Shown here: positions 1 to 10,772 of the stretch, in pieces
How positions within the stretch are numbered: position 1 is the first letter of the stretch
Layout: each line of letters starts with the position of its first letter
Origin: Anastrepha obliqua
Lineage: Eukaryota > Arthropoda > Insecta > Diptera > Tephritidae
Length of the DNA: 64,000 bases
Direction: 5' to 3'
NCBI RefSeq assembly: GCF_027943255.1
Contig: NC_072896.1
Span: 34,932,501 to 34,996,500, forward strand
Made by a program: the position numbers and the translations under genes
The notes under the pieces: model-generated
Seen by the model: only the letters and a program-made list of their open reading frames with translations
What the model was told of the DNA's origin: nothing
The model's database searches: none

Positions 1-592
1 AACAATACATTTTAGTGGTATTAGAGGTGTAATAGCGAGCTGTAGCATATAATTTTATTCATACATTCAAATTCTGTTAAATTAGAGAAATAATTTATAA
101 ATTGTATTAAATATTAACGCTTACGCATTCATGAGGTTTTATGGCCCTAGAATGCATCACGGAATCATATTTAGGTGCTCACGGCTAAAAGGCACTGTAA
201 ATATTTACTTATTGTGTAACGAAAAATTAATCATTCCATTGGAAATTTATTAATTTTGCAAATGGCGTCGTATGTCAATCATATTTGACACTTGAGGATT
301 TGGCAGCTGCAAAATTATTACATTTTTTTTTACTTAGCAAAACAGTTATTCAAAATCAAAATTGGATGACTGAATTTGCTCCACCTTGTATAAATAACTA
401 TCCCATATGTAAAACCCCCAAAGTGTTAGCCAGATGGTAGGCAATGGTTAGCCACCGAATGAATTGCTGTCATTAAATCTTTAAAAGCATCTGCATTTCA
501 GAGGCAACCTAAAAATTAGAGGATTACATTTTTAGAGAAAAAAGTTTGAGGAGAAAGAATACTTGTCGAGTACATAATGAAAATGAAATGAA
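1..592. other. AT-rich spacer, nothing recognised
   Basis: No open frame of note and no repeat that I can match elsewhere in the window. It runs directly into the tandem array that follows. Confidence 0.5.
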
Positions 593-1075
593 TTTTTAGA
601 GGTGTGATCAAGAGTAGTCGGTTAACCGGCTCTCATACATAGAATATGAAAGAATGGCAGCTGATTGGCTGACGTAAGCCACGGCGAAAAGATTTTTAGA
701 GGTATGACCAAGAGCTCTCCGTTAACCGGGTCCCAGAGAATATGAAAGAAAGGCAGCTGATTGGCTGATGTAACCCACGGAAAAGATTTTTAGAGGTATG
801 ACCAAGAGCACTCCGTTAACTGGCTCTCAGAGAGTATGAAAGAATGGCAGCTGATTGGCTGACGTAAGCCACGGCGAAAAGATTTTTAGAGGCATGACCA
901 AGAGCACTCTGTTGACCGGCTCTCAGAGAATATGAGAGAAAGGCAGCTGATTGGCTGACGTTACCCACGGCGAAAAGATTTTTATAGGTATGACCGAGAT
1001 CAGTCCGTTAACCGGCTCTCATTGAGTATGAAACAATGGCAGCTGATTGACTGATTTAACCAAGGCCATGAAAGC
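593..1075 (+). repeat. Tandem array, five units of about 96-100 bp
   Basis: Units begin with TTTTTAGAGG at about 593, 693, 787, 883 and 979. Each carries a GTTAACCGG core near its start, a central GGCAGCTGATTGGCTGA block and an end CCACGGCGAAAAGA. The units differ by scattered substitutions and small indels, and the last one decays around 1060-1075. The first unit contains the palindromic core CGGTTAACCG. The array is non-coding. It could be a small satellite or the internal repeats of a transposon end; the sequence does not decide between these. Confidence 0.9.
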
Positions 1076-1874
1076 GGTTTATTTACGAAAAACTGAGATC
1101 GTGTTGGTGATATATGAAAAAATGAAACAGACTACTCTCATGCTGCTTCGCTGCCCTCTGAACAACGATTAGTTAGACAAGTGTGTAAAGTCGTGTGACA
1201 TAAACAGGCAGCATTCTTCATTGAGCCAAGTAGCAGCCGAGAGTTACCCTCACAATTTTGTTTTTCACCATAGCTGATGGAAAAACTTGGTAATCTATCA
1301 TCTGTATGTCGCGAATGTATGCGTGCCAATGTTTTATTATGTTTACTTATAACTGCACACAGTGACGGTCAACGTAGTAGCAGCGCGATGTACTTATTTT
1401 TCTGGGAAAATGGAATGTCGGAGTTGTGGCACGTTGGCCCGAAAGAAACGAAGGAAAGTAGAATTAAAGGTCAATGTTTGTTCGAAAGGAATTATGTTTA
1501 AACGTTGCTCACTTTAGGTCAAGCCTCAACTTGTACCTCTACTGTCAGCAGCGACCAAAAGAGAATCGATCAAACGTGGGTAGGGTTGGCGAATAGAGCG
1601 GGTGTTGTGTTCTAATAAGATAACGCCTGGCCACAGATATTCTTAAGAAATGTATATTAGGTTGCTTCGCATTCGATATATAGTCCGGATAAGGCAAACA
1701 GAGATTATAAACTTCTCAAGCATTCCTGAAATTTTCATTCAAAAAATAGGTTGGTAAAAATCAGCAAGTATAATTATCTACTTAGTCGGATAATCTCATA
1801 TGAATTTTGTTTTCAAAACCATGCGCAAAAATGTTGAAAATTTTATCCTCTACGAGCGAGCCTGGCTTTTAAAG
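1076..1874. other. Spacer, nothing recognised
   Basis: Short open frames of 60-75 codons exist on both strands between 1138 and 2003, but none shows a recognisable domain or good coding character. I would not call a gene here. Confidence 0.4.
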
Positions 1875-1970
1875 CGACTCCCACGACACTCGGTTCTACG
1901 TAACCCGAACGACCCGGATTTATATTCGACCAAAGACAGTCACTTCAGCAGCATTCCCCATACATGTATA
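1875..1970 (-). repeat. Short interspersed palindromic repeat, copy 1
   Basis: It shares a long stretch with 23120-23251: CCCACGACA, CGGTTCTACGTAAC, CGAACGACCC, GACCAA, CAGTCACT and CAGCA followed by CATTCCC. The best-preserved copy (at 23.1 kb) contains internal self-complementary blocks and interrupts an RT gene, so the family is mobile. Only about 95 bp are preserved here. No coding capacity. Class (SINE or MITE) is unresolved. Confidence 0.75.
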
Positions 1971-2089
1971 CTTAATCCTGCCATAAGTTCTGTTACAAGT
2001 TAAGTCCGTTATAGATATGAAATTCTAATACATTTTTAATGAAGTTAGTTTCATTTATTGATGTAAATATTACAAAAAAAATTTAAAAT

Positions 2090-2849
2090 TTTCATTCGAA
2101 ATGGTCACCATTTGCTTTTACACAAACCTTCAAACGATTAGGCCATTCAGCTATTGGGGCATGCAGAGCTTTGTATGTTCTCTAATTCTGACCACAAACT
2201 GTAGTCCAATGGGTTCAGATCTGGACTTTCAGACGGCCAATCTTCTGTGGCTATGAACCGAGGTGGTTTTCGGGCTGGAGCGGAATCGTGCTGGAAGATC
2301 CAATACTCTCCATTGAAGAGAGAACTGTTCAACTGCTTTATCACGCCTTCTAAGACATCCTCCTATTACACTTTTGCCCCGGTCTTAACCCCTTTTTCGC
2401 AGAAATGAAGAGATGCAACGCCTTTACCATCCAAACCATTACAGAGGCTGGATAGTGGCCACGCTGAATCCTTGGAGCTTTTTAGGAGTGTTAGCATATA
2501 TTTTGTCGTTTTGCTTATTAAAACTTCTTCAACAGTGGAAAGTTTCTCATCTGTGAAAATAATATTTTCATGGCCGTTGACCGCGTGCCACCGAAGAAGC
2601 TGCTTGCATCTATCGAGTCTAATTTTTGTTCAAGCTCGTTAACAAAAGATGACCAGTTGAGCAACGTAAGACTTTCATGTGGAGACTATCTCTTATTAGT
2701 CTTGACATGGATCTGGTGGATACATTTATTTCCCTGGACATTATTTTCCGCTTTCTAAGGAGATTCCAGCGAATTATTTCTTGAAAGTCTTTTATGGCTG
2801 CACTGTTTCGAGTCACGCGAGGATGACCACTTCTTTTTCTGCGTGTCAC
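2090..2849 (-). pseudogene. Mariner-like (DD37D type) transposase remnant
   Basis: Read on the minus strand, the N-terminal part (2849-2619) contains a helix-turn-helix-like region with RKRSGHPRV and NVSTRSMSRLIRD. The C-terminal part (2344-2147) has the catalytic-core signatures WIFQHDSAPA and WPSESPDLNPLDYSLW. These match the transposase of IS630-Tc1-mariner elements of the DD37D (maT-like) type, which cut and paste DNA by a DDD triad. The middle is broken by stops and frameshifts, and the spacing between the second and third D is about 10 residues too short, so it is dead. A piece of the same family recurs at 26192-26306. Confidence 0.85.
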
Positions 2850-3146
2850 CTCAGACGTTTGGGAAAAGCGATTGATCGTTCGCTAAAAAACAAATACTAA
2901 GTTTTTTCAGCAATTCCTAAATCTTATCTGCATTTTGACCACATTTGTTTAATGCAATAACTGCAATAGGATTTCCTTAGCGCCCTACGCCATTGTTAAT
3001 AGGAGAAATTTGCCACGAAATTGAGTAAAATTTATGAGTAGAATGCATACGAACAAAAGCAAAAGGAACGTAACTGTTTTCTGTAAATTTATTTTTCCCA
3101 TATGCATTGTAAAATTTGTCACAGACTAAGTATATACTCGTATATA

Positions 3147-3400
3147 ATTGGCGCTCCCGCCGTTTTTGGTCTTTGGCCGAGTTCCGCCTCATATTTGTGG
3201 CGTGCGTCTCAATATTTTTTCCCAATTAGAGAGACCTGCCGTTTTATACCCCCTTCGAACGGCAGATGGTTTGATATGAGGAGCTTTTTCGTGGCAGAAA
3301 TACTCTCGGAGGTTTCTCATTGCCTGCCGAGGGGTGACCGCTTTTAGAAGAATTTTTTTTTTATCGTTTGGTGTTTTGCGCGTAAGGTTTCGCTCCCGTG
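3147..3400 (-). mobile_element. tRNA-headed SINE family A, copy 1 (degenerate)
   Basis: The block ATTGGCG, then TTTGGCCGAG, CGAACGGCAGAT, ATGAGGAGCTTTTTC, GGCAGAAATA, CTCGGAGG and TGCCTGCCGAGGGG follows the same order as copies at 30791-30978 and 57466-57757. The 57.5 kb copy shows a pol III B-box on the minus strand, which sets the orientation. Here the head end is decayed. No coding capacity. Confidence 0.85.
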
Positions 3401-3783
3401 CATTTCATTTAGCGTTTTATGCTCGGGCCTTTAACCAACCAACCTCCTACAATATTTAAAAATATATAACTTCCTTTTACTTCGGTTGGAACGTTGGGCA
3501 GAATAAAAGTACTGAAGCAATTTCGGTTGTAAGCAAATTGTCTTAAAAAATTCCAGGTTGTACTTGAGTTTGATAAGTCCGTACCCACCAACCATCGCCA
3601 CGAGGTTTTTGCTATTCCACATTTCCTAACACCTTGCGTATTTCTATTAGATTTTAACAAGGTTTTCACTTCGACCTGTGCCCTGCGTATTACCATAGAG
3701 CAGCCTTGGTATCCAGCAACATCGTCTGCGTTTAACGATGACTTCAATTTTTAGTTCGTTGGTCGAATTAAGCAACTCCTGAT
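3401..3783. other. Spacer with unrecognised minus-strand open frame
   Basis: A 112-codon open frame lies on the minus strand (3747-3409). I see no domain, and it is flanked by transposon debris. It is probably chance or an unrecognised transposon piece. Confidence 0.3.
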
Positions 3784-4480
3784 TTAAAATAATAGGAAGC
3801 TACCATATTTTTTAAATTTTGCGTAAGCACGCGTTAAGGAATATTTGCAGCCTTCAGCTAAGCACGGATGTAAGGGAAGCGGATGTAATTCGCAGCCATG
3901 TAGCAACACTTCCTTTAAGTTGGTATTAAAAATTCGTAGCTTAGTTTTAGCTGATATGGAATTTGAAATCCATATGTTATACAACTGGGAAAACGTTGCA
4001 CGTGCGTTGTTCATACGATGCAAGATGTTTTTATACGTTCAACCTACTGATGTTATTTTACTCCCGAGGTATCAACATTTCGTATTACAACTGATCTCTT
4101 TTCATTACACAGTAAACGGGGGCCCTTATTTTGCATACAATTTGAAATTAATTCCGTTTAAAGTTTGTTTTAAGCCCAACTTCGCTTGCAGCAGCACTGA
4201 GCTGGTCCAAATTTGTTTGCACATCTAACCTTTTGACGGACAGAAACGGTATGTCACCTGCGTACGCCAACTCTTCTAAGTGATCATAGAAGTTTCAGGG
4301 CATGCTACATTTATTTGTGAGAGCTCTATTCAACACATCGTCGAGGACTAAAAGAAATAACAATGGCGACGTGAAGCATCCTTGTTTTACACTGTATTTT
4401 AGGCGTATCGCATCCGATAGTTGTTTGTTGCATGAAATTTACATTCAAAACGTTCATAGTGTGATTTTATCATGCTGATG
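3784..4480 (-). pseudogene. Non-LTR retrotransposon reverse transcriptase fragment (RTE-like)
   Basis: On the minus strand from about 4400 to 4318 the frame reads SVKQGCFTSPLLFLLVLDD, the RT box with the G-x-x-Q-G signature. A degenerate ELAY-box follows near 4270. The thumb region reads FSQLYNIW and TKLRIFNTN at 4000-3900. The order on the minus strand fits one decayed RT. Several frameshifts and the lack of endonuclease or 5' parts mark it as a 5'-truncated copy. The same kind of RT recurs at 18.9-19.4 kb and 22.7-23.9 kb. Clade assignment is tentative. Confidence 0.75.
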
Positions 4481-4921
4481 ACTTTTCTCGGTATGCCTCT
4501 AGAACGCAATGAAAGCCAAATAGAATTTCAGTTAGAGCTTTTGGAATTTCGAATTTTATTAATAATAGTTCGCATATAAATGTTTTGTTGAAGCCCTTTA
4601 TTCCCAACTGGGATAAGAAAACAATTAAAAAAACGCACATGCAACTTGTTCTATCCTTTTCAATGCGCTCGTATTGGAAAACCTTACAAAACCTGCCGAG
4701 CAATGCTAAAGTAAGTAATACAACTTTAGTACGAAAGGTTTATATTTTTACTTCTTTGGTTTTAGAGTTTGTCATTCCTGTCATTTTGAGTAACCAAAGT
4801 AAAATGTGGGTTAAAAAGTCCCAGACCTAACAAATATGTAGATGGCACTAGTTTTATTGCAGTTAGTCCTAACCTTAAGAAGGCAGCAGTTAAACTTTCA
4901 TGATAATCTATTCATTAGCTC
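4481..4921. other. Spacer, nothing recognised
   Basis: AT-rich. Short open frames on both strands (for example 4585-4830) show no domain. Confidence 0.4.
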
Positions 4922-5697
4922 GTGAGTTATTGTGCTAAGAGCGACGTTACTTTTGTTATGGGGACTCCGGTGATTCACAACGCAGTGGATACCCAAATGC
5001 GACGCTTGAAATTTGATGTCAGATTCCCATTGCGTGAACAATGGAGCAATCCAGAATGCATGCAGGGAGGTTTGACGGATATTTTCTATACCGATGGGTC
5101 TGGAGCCGGATGGACTTAAACGATAGTAATAAGTATCACTATGCTATGGGGGAAATGGCAACTGTTTTCCAAACACAAGTTTTTGCCATCCAGAAAGTAG
5201 CCGAATGGATAATTAAGATGAGATGGAGCGGGAAACAGATTGGAGTTTTCAGTGACAGTCAGGCTGCACTAAAGGCCCTGGAGAACGCGAAGCAAACCCC
5301 AAAGATTGCTCATGAATGTAAGAAAAAGCTGAATTCTGTCGCAAGACAAAACAGGCTTGTACTTATATGGGTTCCGGGACACTCCGGTGTTCAAGTGTCT
5401 CACTTTCTACTAAAACTTAGAAGGAAAGACGTTCGGTTGATGGTCGGTACCATTACAGGACACAACCCATGGGGTCAGCATATGACCACCATTGGAATCA
5501 TTGAGAACCCAATGTGCCTGTCACGCTTGGAGGAGGCGGATAACACTGAGCACTTTCTCTGTGAGTCTGCTGCCTTTGCTAGAGCACGGCTGCTAGTTTT
5601 GGGTTCCGATGTCATGAGAGTGAGTAATATTCGTTCTCTAAAACTAGAGGATATTTACAGATTTGCGAAAGAATCTGGAAAATTCTCACAGGACTAA
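4922..5697 (+). pseudogene. RNase H and C-terminal end of a LOA/I-like non-LTR retrotransposon
   Basis: The frame reads FYTDGSGAGW near 5085-5115. A frameshift follows, then the second frame continues with TVFQTQVFAI, GVFSDSQAALKALE and VLIWVPGHSG. These are the RNase H positions D, (E), D and H that degrade RNA in the RNA-DNA hybrid during target-primed reverse transcription. The glutamate of the second position is replaced by Q in TVFQTQVFAI. About 70 residues after PGHSGVQ are deleted, and the frame rejoins the C-terminal region with CLSRLEEADNTEHFLCE, the usual zinc-binding tail. It ends at a TAA at 5697. The rest of the element upstream is missing, so it is a 5'-truncated dead copy. Confidence 0.85.
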
Positions 5698-5833
5698 CTA
5701 TCTCTAACTCTTTCCCTATTCTTTCCTATCTCTTTCTCAAATACTTTTCTTCTTCCCTCCTTGACTATCTACCTTCTCTCCAGAGCTTTAAATACAATTG
5801 TGCTTGAGTATTTAGGAGCCACCAAATCTCCTG
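5698..5833 (+). other. Probable 3' UTR of the RNase H element
   Basis: A pyrimidine-rich stretch (CTCTAACTCTTTCCC and similar) leads to AAATTTCAAATTTCAATC near 5855. This fits the 3' tail of the upstream non-LTR copy. No poly(A) tail is evident. Confidence 0.4.
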
Positions 5834-5869
5834 GTGCTCCTTGGCTCGACCTTTCCAAATTTCAAATTT

Positions 5870-6412
5870 CAATCTCGAGACGCTAACACCAGAAAATATC
5901 GGAAAATCCACAAAATCGTTTTAAATGATCAAAAAGTGAAGTTGCGTGAGTTAGCGGACATCATGTGGATATCAAAAGAACGTCGTGGTTTTATACTGTA
6001 TGCGTATTTGACTATGAGAAAGCTCTGTTCAAAGTGGGTGACACGTTTGCTCACTGTTGACGAAAACAAGAACGTCACAGGTCAATCAAAGCAATGGCAA
6101 AACCACTTGAGTTGAGCTTCAAATTGCTCTCACATCCATCGCAGTCGCGAGATTTGACCAGGCTATTCGCAGACCTAAAAGAAATGATCGCCAATAAGAA
6201 ATTTGAAATTTCGCTCGAATGGAGATGTTATGACTGAAATCGAAGCCTATTTTGAGGCAAGAGGTAAATCGTTCTACAAAAGTGGCACTAAAATGTTACA
6301 GCGGCGCGTTGTTCTTGATGGAAAATACGTTGATGAATAAAGCTAATTTTCAGCAAAAACAAAATGTGTTTTCTTGGTTAAGTCCGGGACTTTTCAGCCC
6401 ATGTGTAATAGA
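5870..6412 (+). pseudogene. Mariner transposase remnant, irritans-like
   Basis: The first frame contains KVKLRELADIMWISKERRG and MRKLCSKWVTRLLTVDEN, the second helix-turn-helix and linker of a mariner transposase. The catalytic core is deleted. The far C-terminus is recognisable at 6240-6340 as EIEAYFEARGKSFYKSG and YVDE. The end CTTTTCAGCCCATGTG near 6391-6408 resembles the 3' terminus of irritans-subfamily mariners. Frameshifts and the lost core make it inactive. Confidence 0.8.
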
Positions 6413-7675
6413 GTTAAAAACTGATATCAAATCACCGAAAATAATCCTAAATTTTCTTTCATTCATCAATTCGTTTTTCTATGTAGGACGAGCCAGATTA
6501 CAAAATTGTCCCCACTCCATATGAGATGTTTGTATATGCGTATGTAGGCAGCTACGCGAAATTATAACAAAGGCTGATTGCATCAAATTACCTGCATTGC
6601 TGCGCCTCGCATCGATGGAATAAAACACATTTAAATTACACTCGAAAATTTCACTCAAACGAGTCTGGCGAGAAAACAAAAGAAAATTATTTGCAATATT
6701 GCACATATATTTATATGAGTATGTGTGCACGTATGTATGTATGTGTGTGCGCGTTAACACATAGCAATGCTGCAAAAGTGCCAATCACTCAGACATTTAA
6801 TTTCATTTCACTTTGCTAACAAAACTGTGAGGCAACACACCAAGCCTATAGTCTGATTCTGTACCGCACACACACAGCCACACACGCATAGAGGCTTACA
6901 CGCCGCCAAGCGGTATCAATAAAACCATACAAACTGTGCATACATACATACAAACCAGCACACATGCAGCAATTGGCACCGCTCGTAAGTGGCGCAAATA
7001 TGCATACAAGCAGACAAATTACCAGCCCGCAGTCAGGCATTTGCTTTGTGGCGTTTGATCTGTTAGTCGATACGTGTATTGGTGATGAACAGAAAATTAA
7101 GCAATGGCGGCGCCGACGGTAAAGGTGATGGCAGCGGTAGTGGCGGTAGCAGCAATGATGGCGACTGTGGCGTCAATTGTATTACCGTCAAATTTTGCAA
7201 TTACACGTTGTATGCACGATTCCATGTGCATATTGTTGCATACATTTCGGCGTTTTGCGATACAATTGATGAGCTGAGGCGTACGAGCGTTCAATTGTGA
7301 AGTATTTGCGATTGAAGATCGACCAGCGAAATTTTGTGCCTTAATATCAGTCAATATAAAGTGTGTGCGTGTGTGTGTGTGCGTGTGTATGTGTATACAT
7401 GAGTATGTGCGCGCATGAGTTAATGAAACAACAGAAATTTTTGCAACAAAAGCAAATGAAACAAATGCAATTTTGAATAGTGCAAACAGTTACACCAAGA
7501 CACATATGCATGCATACATGCGCGCTTATACACACACATATACTCATATATGTGCAACTATACACTCTTGATCAAAATAATAGATACGCGATATTCTGAC
7601 CAATTTCCACTAATTTCTTTTCTGTTCCTTTAGTTTTTTTATAAAAATATTGTTCCTTCTACAATAAATATAATA
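6413..7675. other. Spacer with CA/GT and CATA microsatellites
   Basis: Dispersed dinucleotide runs such as (TG)n near 6730 and 7360, (CA)n near 6865 and CATACATACA near 6940, in otherwise AT-rich DNA. Open frames here follow the simple repeats and a GGC/GGT-rich stretch at 7105-7170. No gene is supported. Confidence 0.5.
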
Positions 7676-7848
7676 TTGGGTTGGGGAAAAAGTAATGTCG
7701 TATTTTGTCAATTGAGCGCGACATTTAAACATATCTTGCGTTGTACTTATTGCATCGGGTCACACTAAACGGCGACTTGAAGACGACAATCTGTACTCCA
7801 GTGTCTCTTTGACAGTGTTGTGATCGTACGTTTCAGTCTTAAGTTATA

Positions 7849-9024
7849 CGAGAGGTGCCTTTTATATGACGAGATTAGAGAACAAAAACAAATTTTAGTC
7901 ATCGAAAATCAATTTATTGTTTTTCAAAATATTCTCCATGAAGATCTATACACTTTTGCATGCGTTTGAACCAATTATCGGAGCACTTTTGCCACTCTGA
8001 ATGAGGTACCTCCAAAACATGCATTCTGAATGCCGCAACCGCTTCTTCAGGTGTCGAAAAACGTTGACCTCTCAGTTTGCTATTTACGTACGTGAATAAA
8101 AAGAGGTCATTCGGTGCCAAGTCAGGACTATACGGCGGATGACCCATTAATTCGATGTTTTGGGTGCTCAAAAATGCAGTTGTTTGAGCCGATGTGTGAG
8201 AGCTCGCATTGTCCTGGTGAAGAGTGATCCGTCTTTGGCGATTGGTTTTCCTAATTTCTTGGAAGAGAACTGGCAAACAAATGGTTGTGTACCACTCAGA
8301 ATTTACTGTTCTGCGTTGTTTTAGTGGTACGGTTGCGACATGTCCAGGTTTTCCGAAAAAAGAGGCGACCATTTGCTTGGAAGTGCTTCGTGCGCGAACA
8401 ACTTTTGTTGGACTTGGCTCATCTTGAAACACCTATACAGTCGACTGCTGTTTACTTTCGGGCTCATACGCGTAAATCCATGATTCATCACCTGTTACGA
8501 TGTCATAAACGTGTTTCGAAGCCCCGCGATCGTATTTTTTGAGCATTTTCTTCGACCAATCGACCCGAGCCTTTTTTTGAGCGATTGACAAATTGTGAGG
8601 GATCCAACGCGAACAAATTTTTTTGACAGTCAAATGTTTATGCAATATTGAATGTATGCTGGTCCCTTTAATGCCTAAGATTGTCTCAATCTCACGATAG
8701 GTCACATGACGATCTTGCAATATCAGTTCGCGCACAGCATCAATGGTTTTCGGAACAACAACTGAATTCATGGATCCTTGATGGAGCTTCATCGCCAAAA
8801 AATGAATTAAATTCATTTATGCAATGTTGCTGAGTTAATCCACGTCGAAAGTTGTAAACAATAATCGCACGAAAATGTTCACGATTTAATTCCATTTTTG
8901 GACCGAGATGAATCTTTTAAGCTACTGTAAACAATAAACAATGTCAAACTTTGCGATACAGCTGTCAGTTGTCAGATTACAACACCAGGGTTGCCAAATC
9001 CTGGCAAATAAAACGCACCCCTCG
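7849..9024 (-). mobile_element. Inner mariner inserted in the outer mariner
   Basis: The left end is CGAGAGGTGCCTTTTAT at 7849 and the right end its inverted counterpart ATAAAACGCACCCCTCG ending at 9024. TA flanks both sides (7847-7848, 9025-9026). The size of 1176 bp is typical for mariner. Its gene runs on the minus strand, opposite to the host mariner. Confidence 0.92.
7914..8895 (-). pseudogene. Mariner transposase (inner, DD34D)
   Basis: Read on the minus strand from the ATG at 8895: MELNREHFRAIIVYNFRRG, then a deletion and frameshift around 8760. Then TIDAVRELILQDRHVTYREI, VTGDESWIYAYEPE, a TAG stop at about 8431-8433 where the family has a tryptophan, then FQDEPSPTKVV, LHQDNASSHTS and PPYSPDLAPNDLFLF, and the C-terminus LHGEYFEKQ with TAA at 7914. 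The catalytic D residues at TGDESW, HQDN and PND are present, and the last two are 34 residues apart. Only one stop and one lesion near the helix-turn-helix region break it, so it is a fairly young dead copy. Confidence 0.93.
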
Positions 9025-9037
9025 TAGCGCGTCAAAG

Positions 9038-9990
9038 ATGGAGTTCACCAAGCGAAAAATTCGTCATATTTTACGTTTTTACTACCTTAGAGGTAAAAAT
9101 GCAACAAAGGCGGCGGCAAAAATTTGTGAGGTTTATGGGCCTGATACTGTAACGATTCGCACAGCACAGCGTTGATTCGAACGATTTCATTCTGGTGTAG
9201 TAGATAACGAAGATGCACCCCGTACTGGTAGGCCAATCGTCGTGGAGACTGACAAAATCGTTGAAATTATCCAAAGAGACCGGCATGTGAGCATTCGCTC
9301 GATAAGTCAGTAACTAGGTGTAGACCACAAAACCATTTGGCACCAAATCAACGCTTGCGATTCTCTGCTAAAACGGAACGAATTCGACCCATTTTTGAAG
9401 CCGATGGTGACTGGCCATGAAAAGTGGATCACGTACGACAACGCCAAGCAAAAAAGATCGTGGTCGAGAAGCGGCGAACCACTCCAAATCATCGCCAAGC
9501 CCGAATTGACCGCCAGGAAGGTTTTGCGGTGTGTTTGGTGGGATTTGAAGGGAATTATCCACTATGAGCTGCTCAACTACCTCCAGACCCTTAATTCGGT
9601 CCTCTACTGTGAGCAACTTGACCGTTTGAAGCAGGCGATTGACCAGAAGCGGCCAGAATTGGTCAATAGGAATGGTGTTGTGTTCCACCAGGACAACGCT
9701 CATCCTCACACATCTCTGATGACCCGCCAGAAGCTACGGTAGCTCGGATGGGGTGTCCTATCGCACCCACCATATAGTCCGGACCTGGCACCAAGTGACT
9801 ATCATCTCTTACGGTCCATGCATAACGACCTTGGTGATACCAAGTTGGCCTCCAAAGAGGCTTCCGAAAACTGCTTATCTGAGTTTTTTGCAAATAAGGA
9901 GGGGGGGTTTTATAAAGGGGGGATAATGAAGTTGCCTTCTAAATGGCAACAAGTTTTGCGAACAAAACGGGGCATATTTGACTTGAGTCG
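9038..9990 (+). pseudogene. Mariner transposase (outer, mellifera subfamily)
   Basis: The start MEFTKRKIRHILRFYYLRGK at 9038 is the expected N-terminus of mellifera-group mariners. Later blocks are GRPIVVETD, VTGHEKWITYDNAKQKRSW, VVFHQDNAHPHTS and PPYSPDLAPSDYHL. The first catalytic aspartate of the DDD triad is changed: the usual TGDEKW reads TGHEKW. In-frame stops occur near 9173, 9310 and 9740, and the C-terminal third shifts frame around 9890. The enzyme cannot be active. The copy sits just right of the inner mariner, whose insertion 13 bases upstream of this ATG separates the gene from its left TIR. Confidence 0.92.
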
Positions 9991-10063
9991 GATAATTCTA
10001 AGTACGTTAAATAAAGCGTCAAATTTCGATCACAAATACGACATTTCTTTTTCCCCAACCCAA

Positions 10064-10400
10064 TATAATCAAAGTTTATAGTATGGAACAAGATTTATAA
10101 AAATTCAAAATTTTCATCAAAATTTAAAATTTTTTAAACAGAATATAAAACAAACAAAATTGGGCAGGCAATTTCATAACATTAATGAAGATCTAACTAC
10201 ACTAAAAACTGCGTGGAGAGGTATCCGCGCTTACCTTACGCCCCAATAAAGGTAATTTTAGCCGAAGTAGGGCTGCCAGCTATTTCGCAAAGAGTGATGA
10301 GCAACTCAATGATGCTGATTCCAAAAATGCTTCACAGCAGTAAAGAATTGCTCCCTCATCGTAGTTGGTCTCCTTGCCGCGGGGATGGGGCTTAAATGAA
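10064..10400. other. Spacer before the LOA-like element; possible 5' UTR start
   Basis: AT-rich to about 10190, then more GC-rich. I could not define the exact 5' end of the retrotransposon that follows; it lies somewhere between 10200 and 10450. I saw no target-site duplication matching the sequence after its A tail. Confidence 0.4.
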
Positions 10401-10772
10401 GGCTAAACTCCTTTTAGGAATTTAACCTATCATGAACTAAGAGGGAAGCTCTGTATGGGGATTGGTCGAACACCCTTACACGATACTGCGTGTGCGATGC
10501 TCGTCCAACCACCTATACGGAGAGTACCGTACCAACACATTCCCAAGTCAAGGTGTGCTTGGAATCGTGCCGAGGACTGAATGGTGCAGGGAATTAAAAC
10601 ATGTGCATCGCGAACGGAGTTTCCCTCTCGAATACCTGGCCGCCTTCGAGAGTAACTGTGGCCTTACCGCGGTAAGGGGCGCTGCCGCGGAGGACCCCAC
10701 TACTTCCCCTAAATACTCGTGGGTTGTGGAGCTTGACGTAGTCAGGCGAAGCAACCGTAAGAAACAGATGAT

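Larger units (their letters stand above)
7676..10063 (+). mobile_element. Mellifera-type mariner, interrupted by a second mariner
   Basis: The left TIR starts TTGGGTTGGGGAAAAAGTAA at 7676. The right TIR is its inverted match ending TTTTTCCCCAACCCAA at 10063. TA dinucleotides flank both ends (7674-7675 and 10064-10065). Removing the inner element (7849-9024) and one TA leaves about 1210 bp, the usual mariner size. The transposase reads on the plus strand from 9038. Confidence 0.93.

Noticed and set aside
3409..3747. A 112-codon minus-strand frame as a hypothetical gene
   Set aside because: No domain, no upstream signals, and an overlapping second frame on the same strand; transposon debris is more likely.
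7079..7300. Glycine-rich small protein (GGADGKGDGSGSGGSSNDG)
   Set aside because: The glycine run reflects a GGC/GGT-type trinucleotide tract, no domain follows, and the opposite strand is also open.
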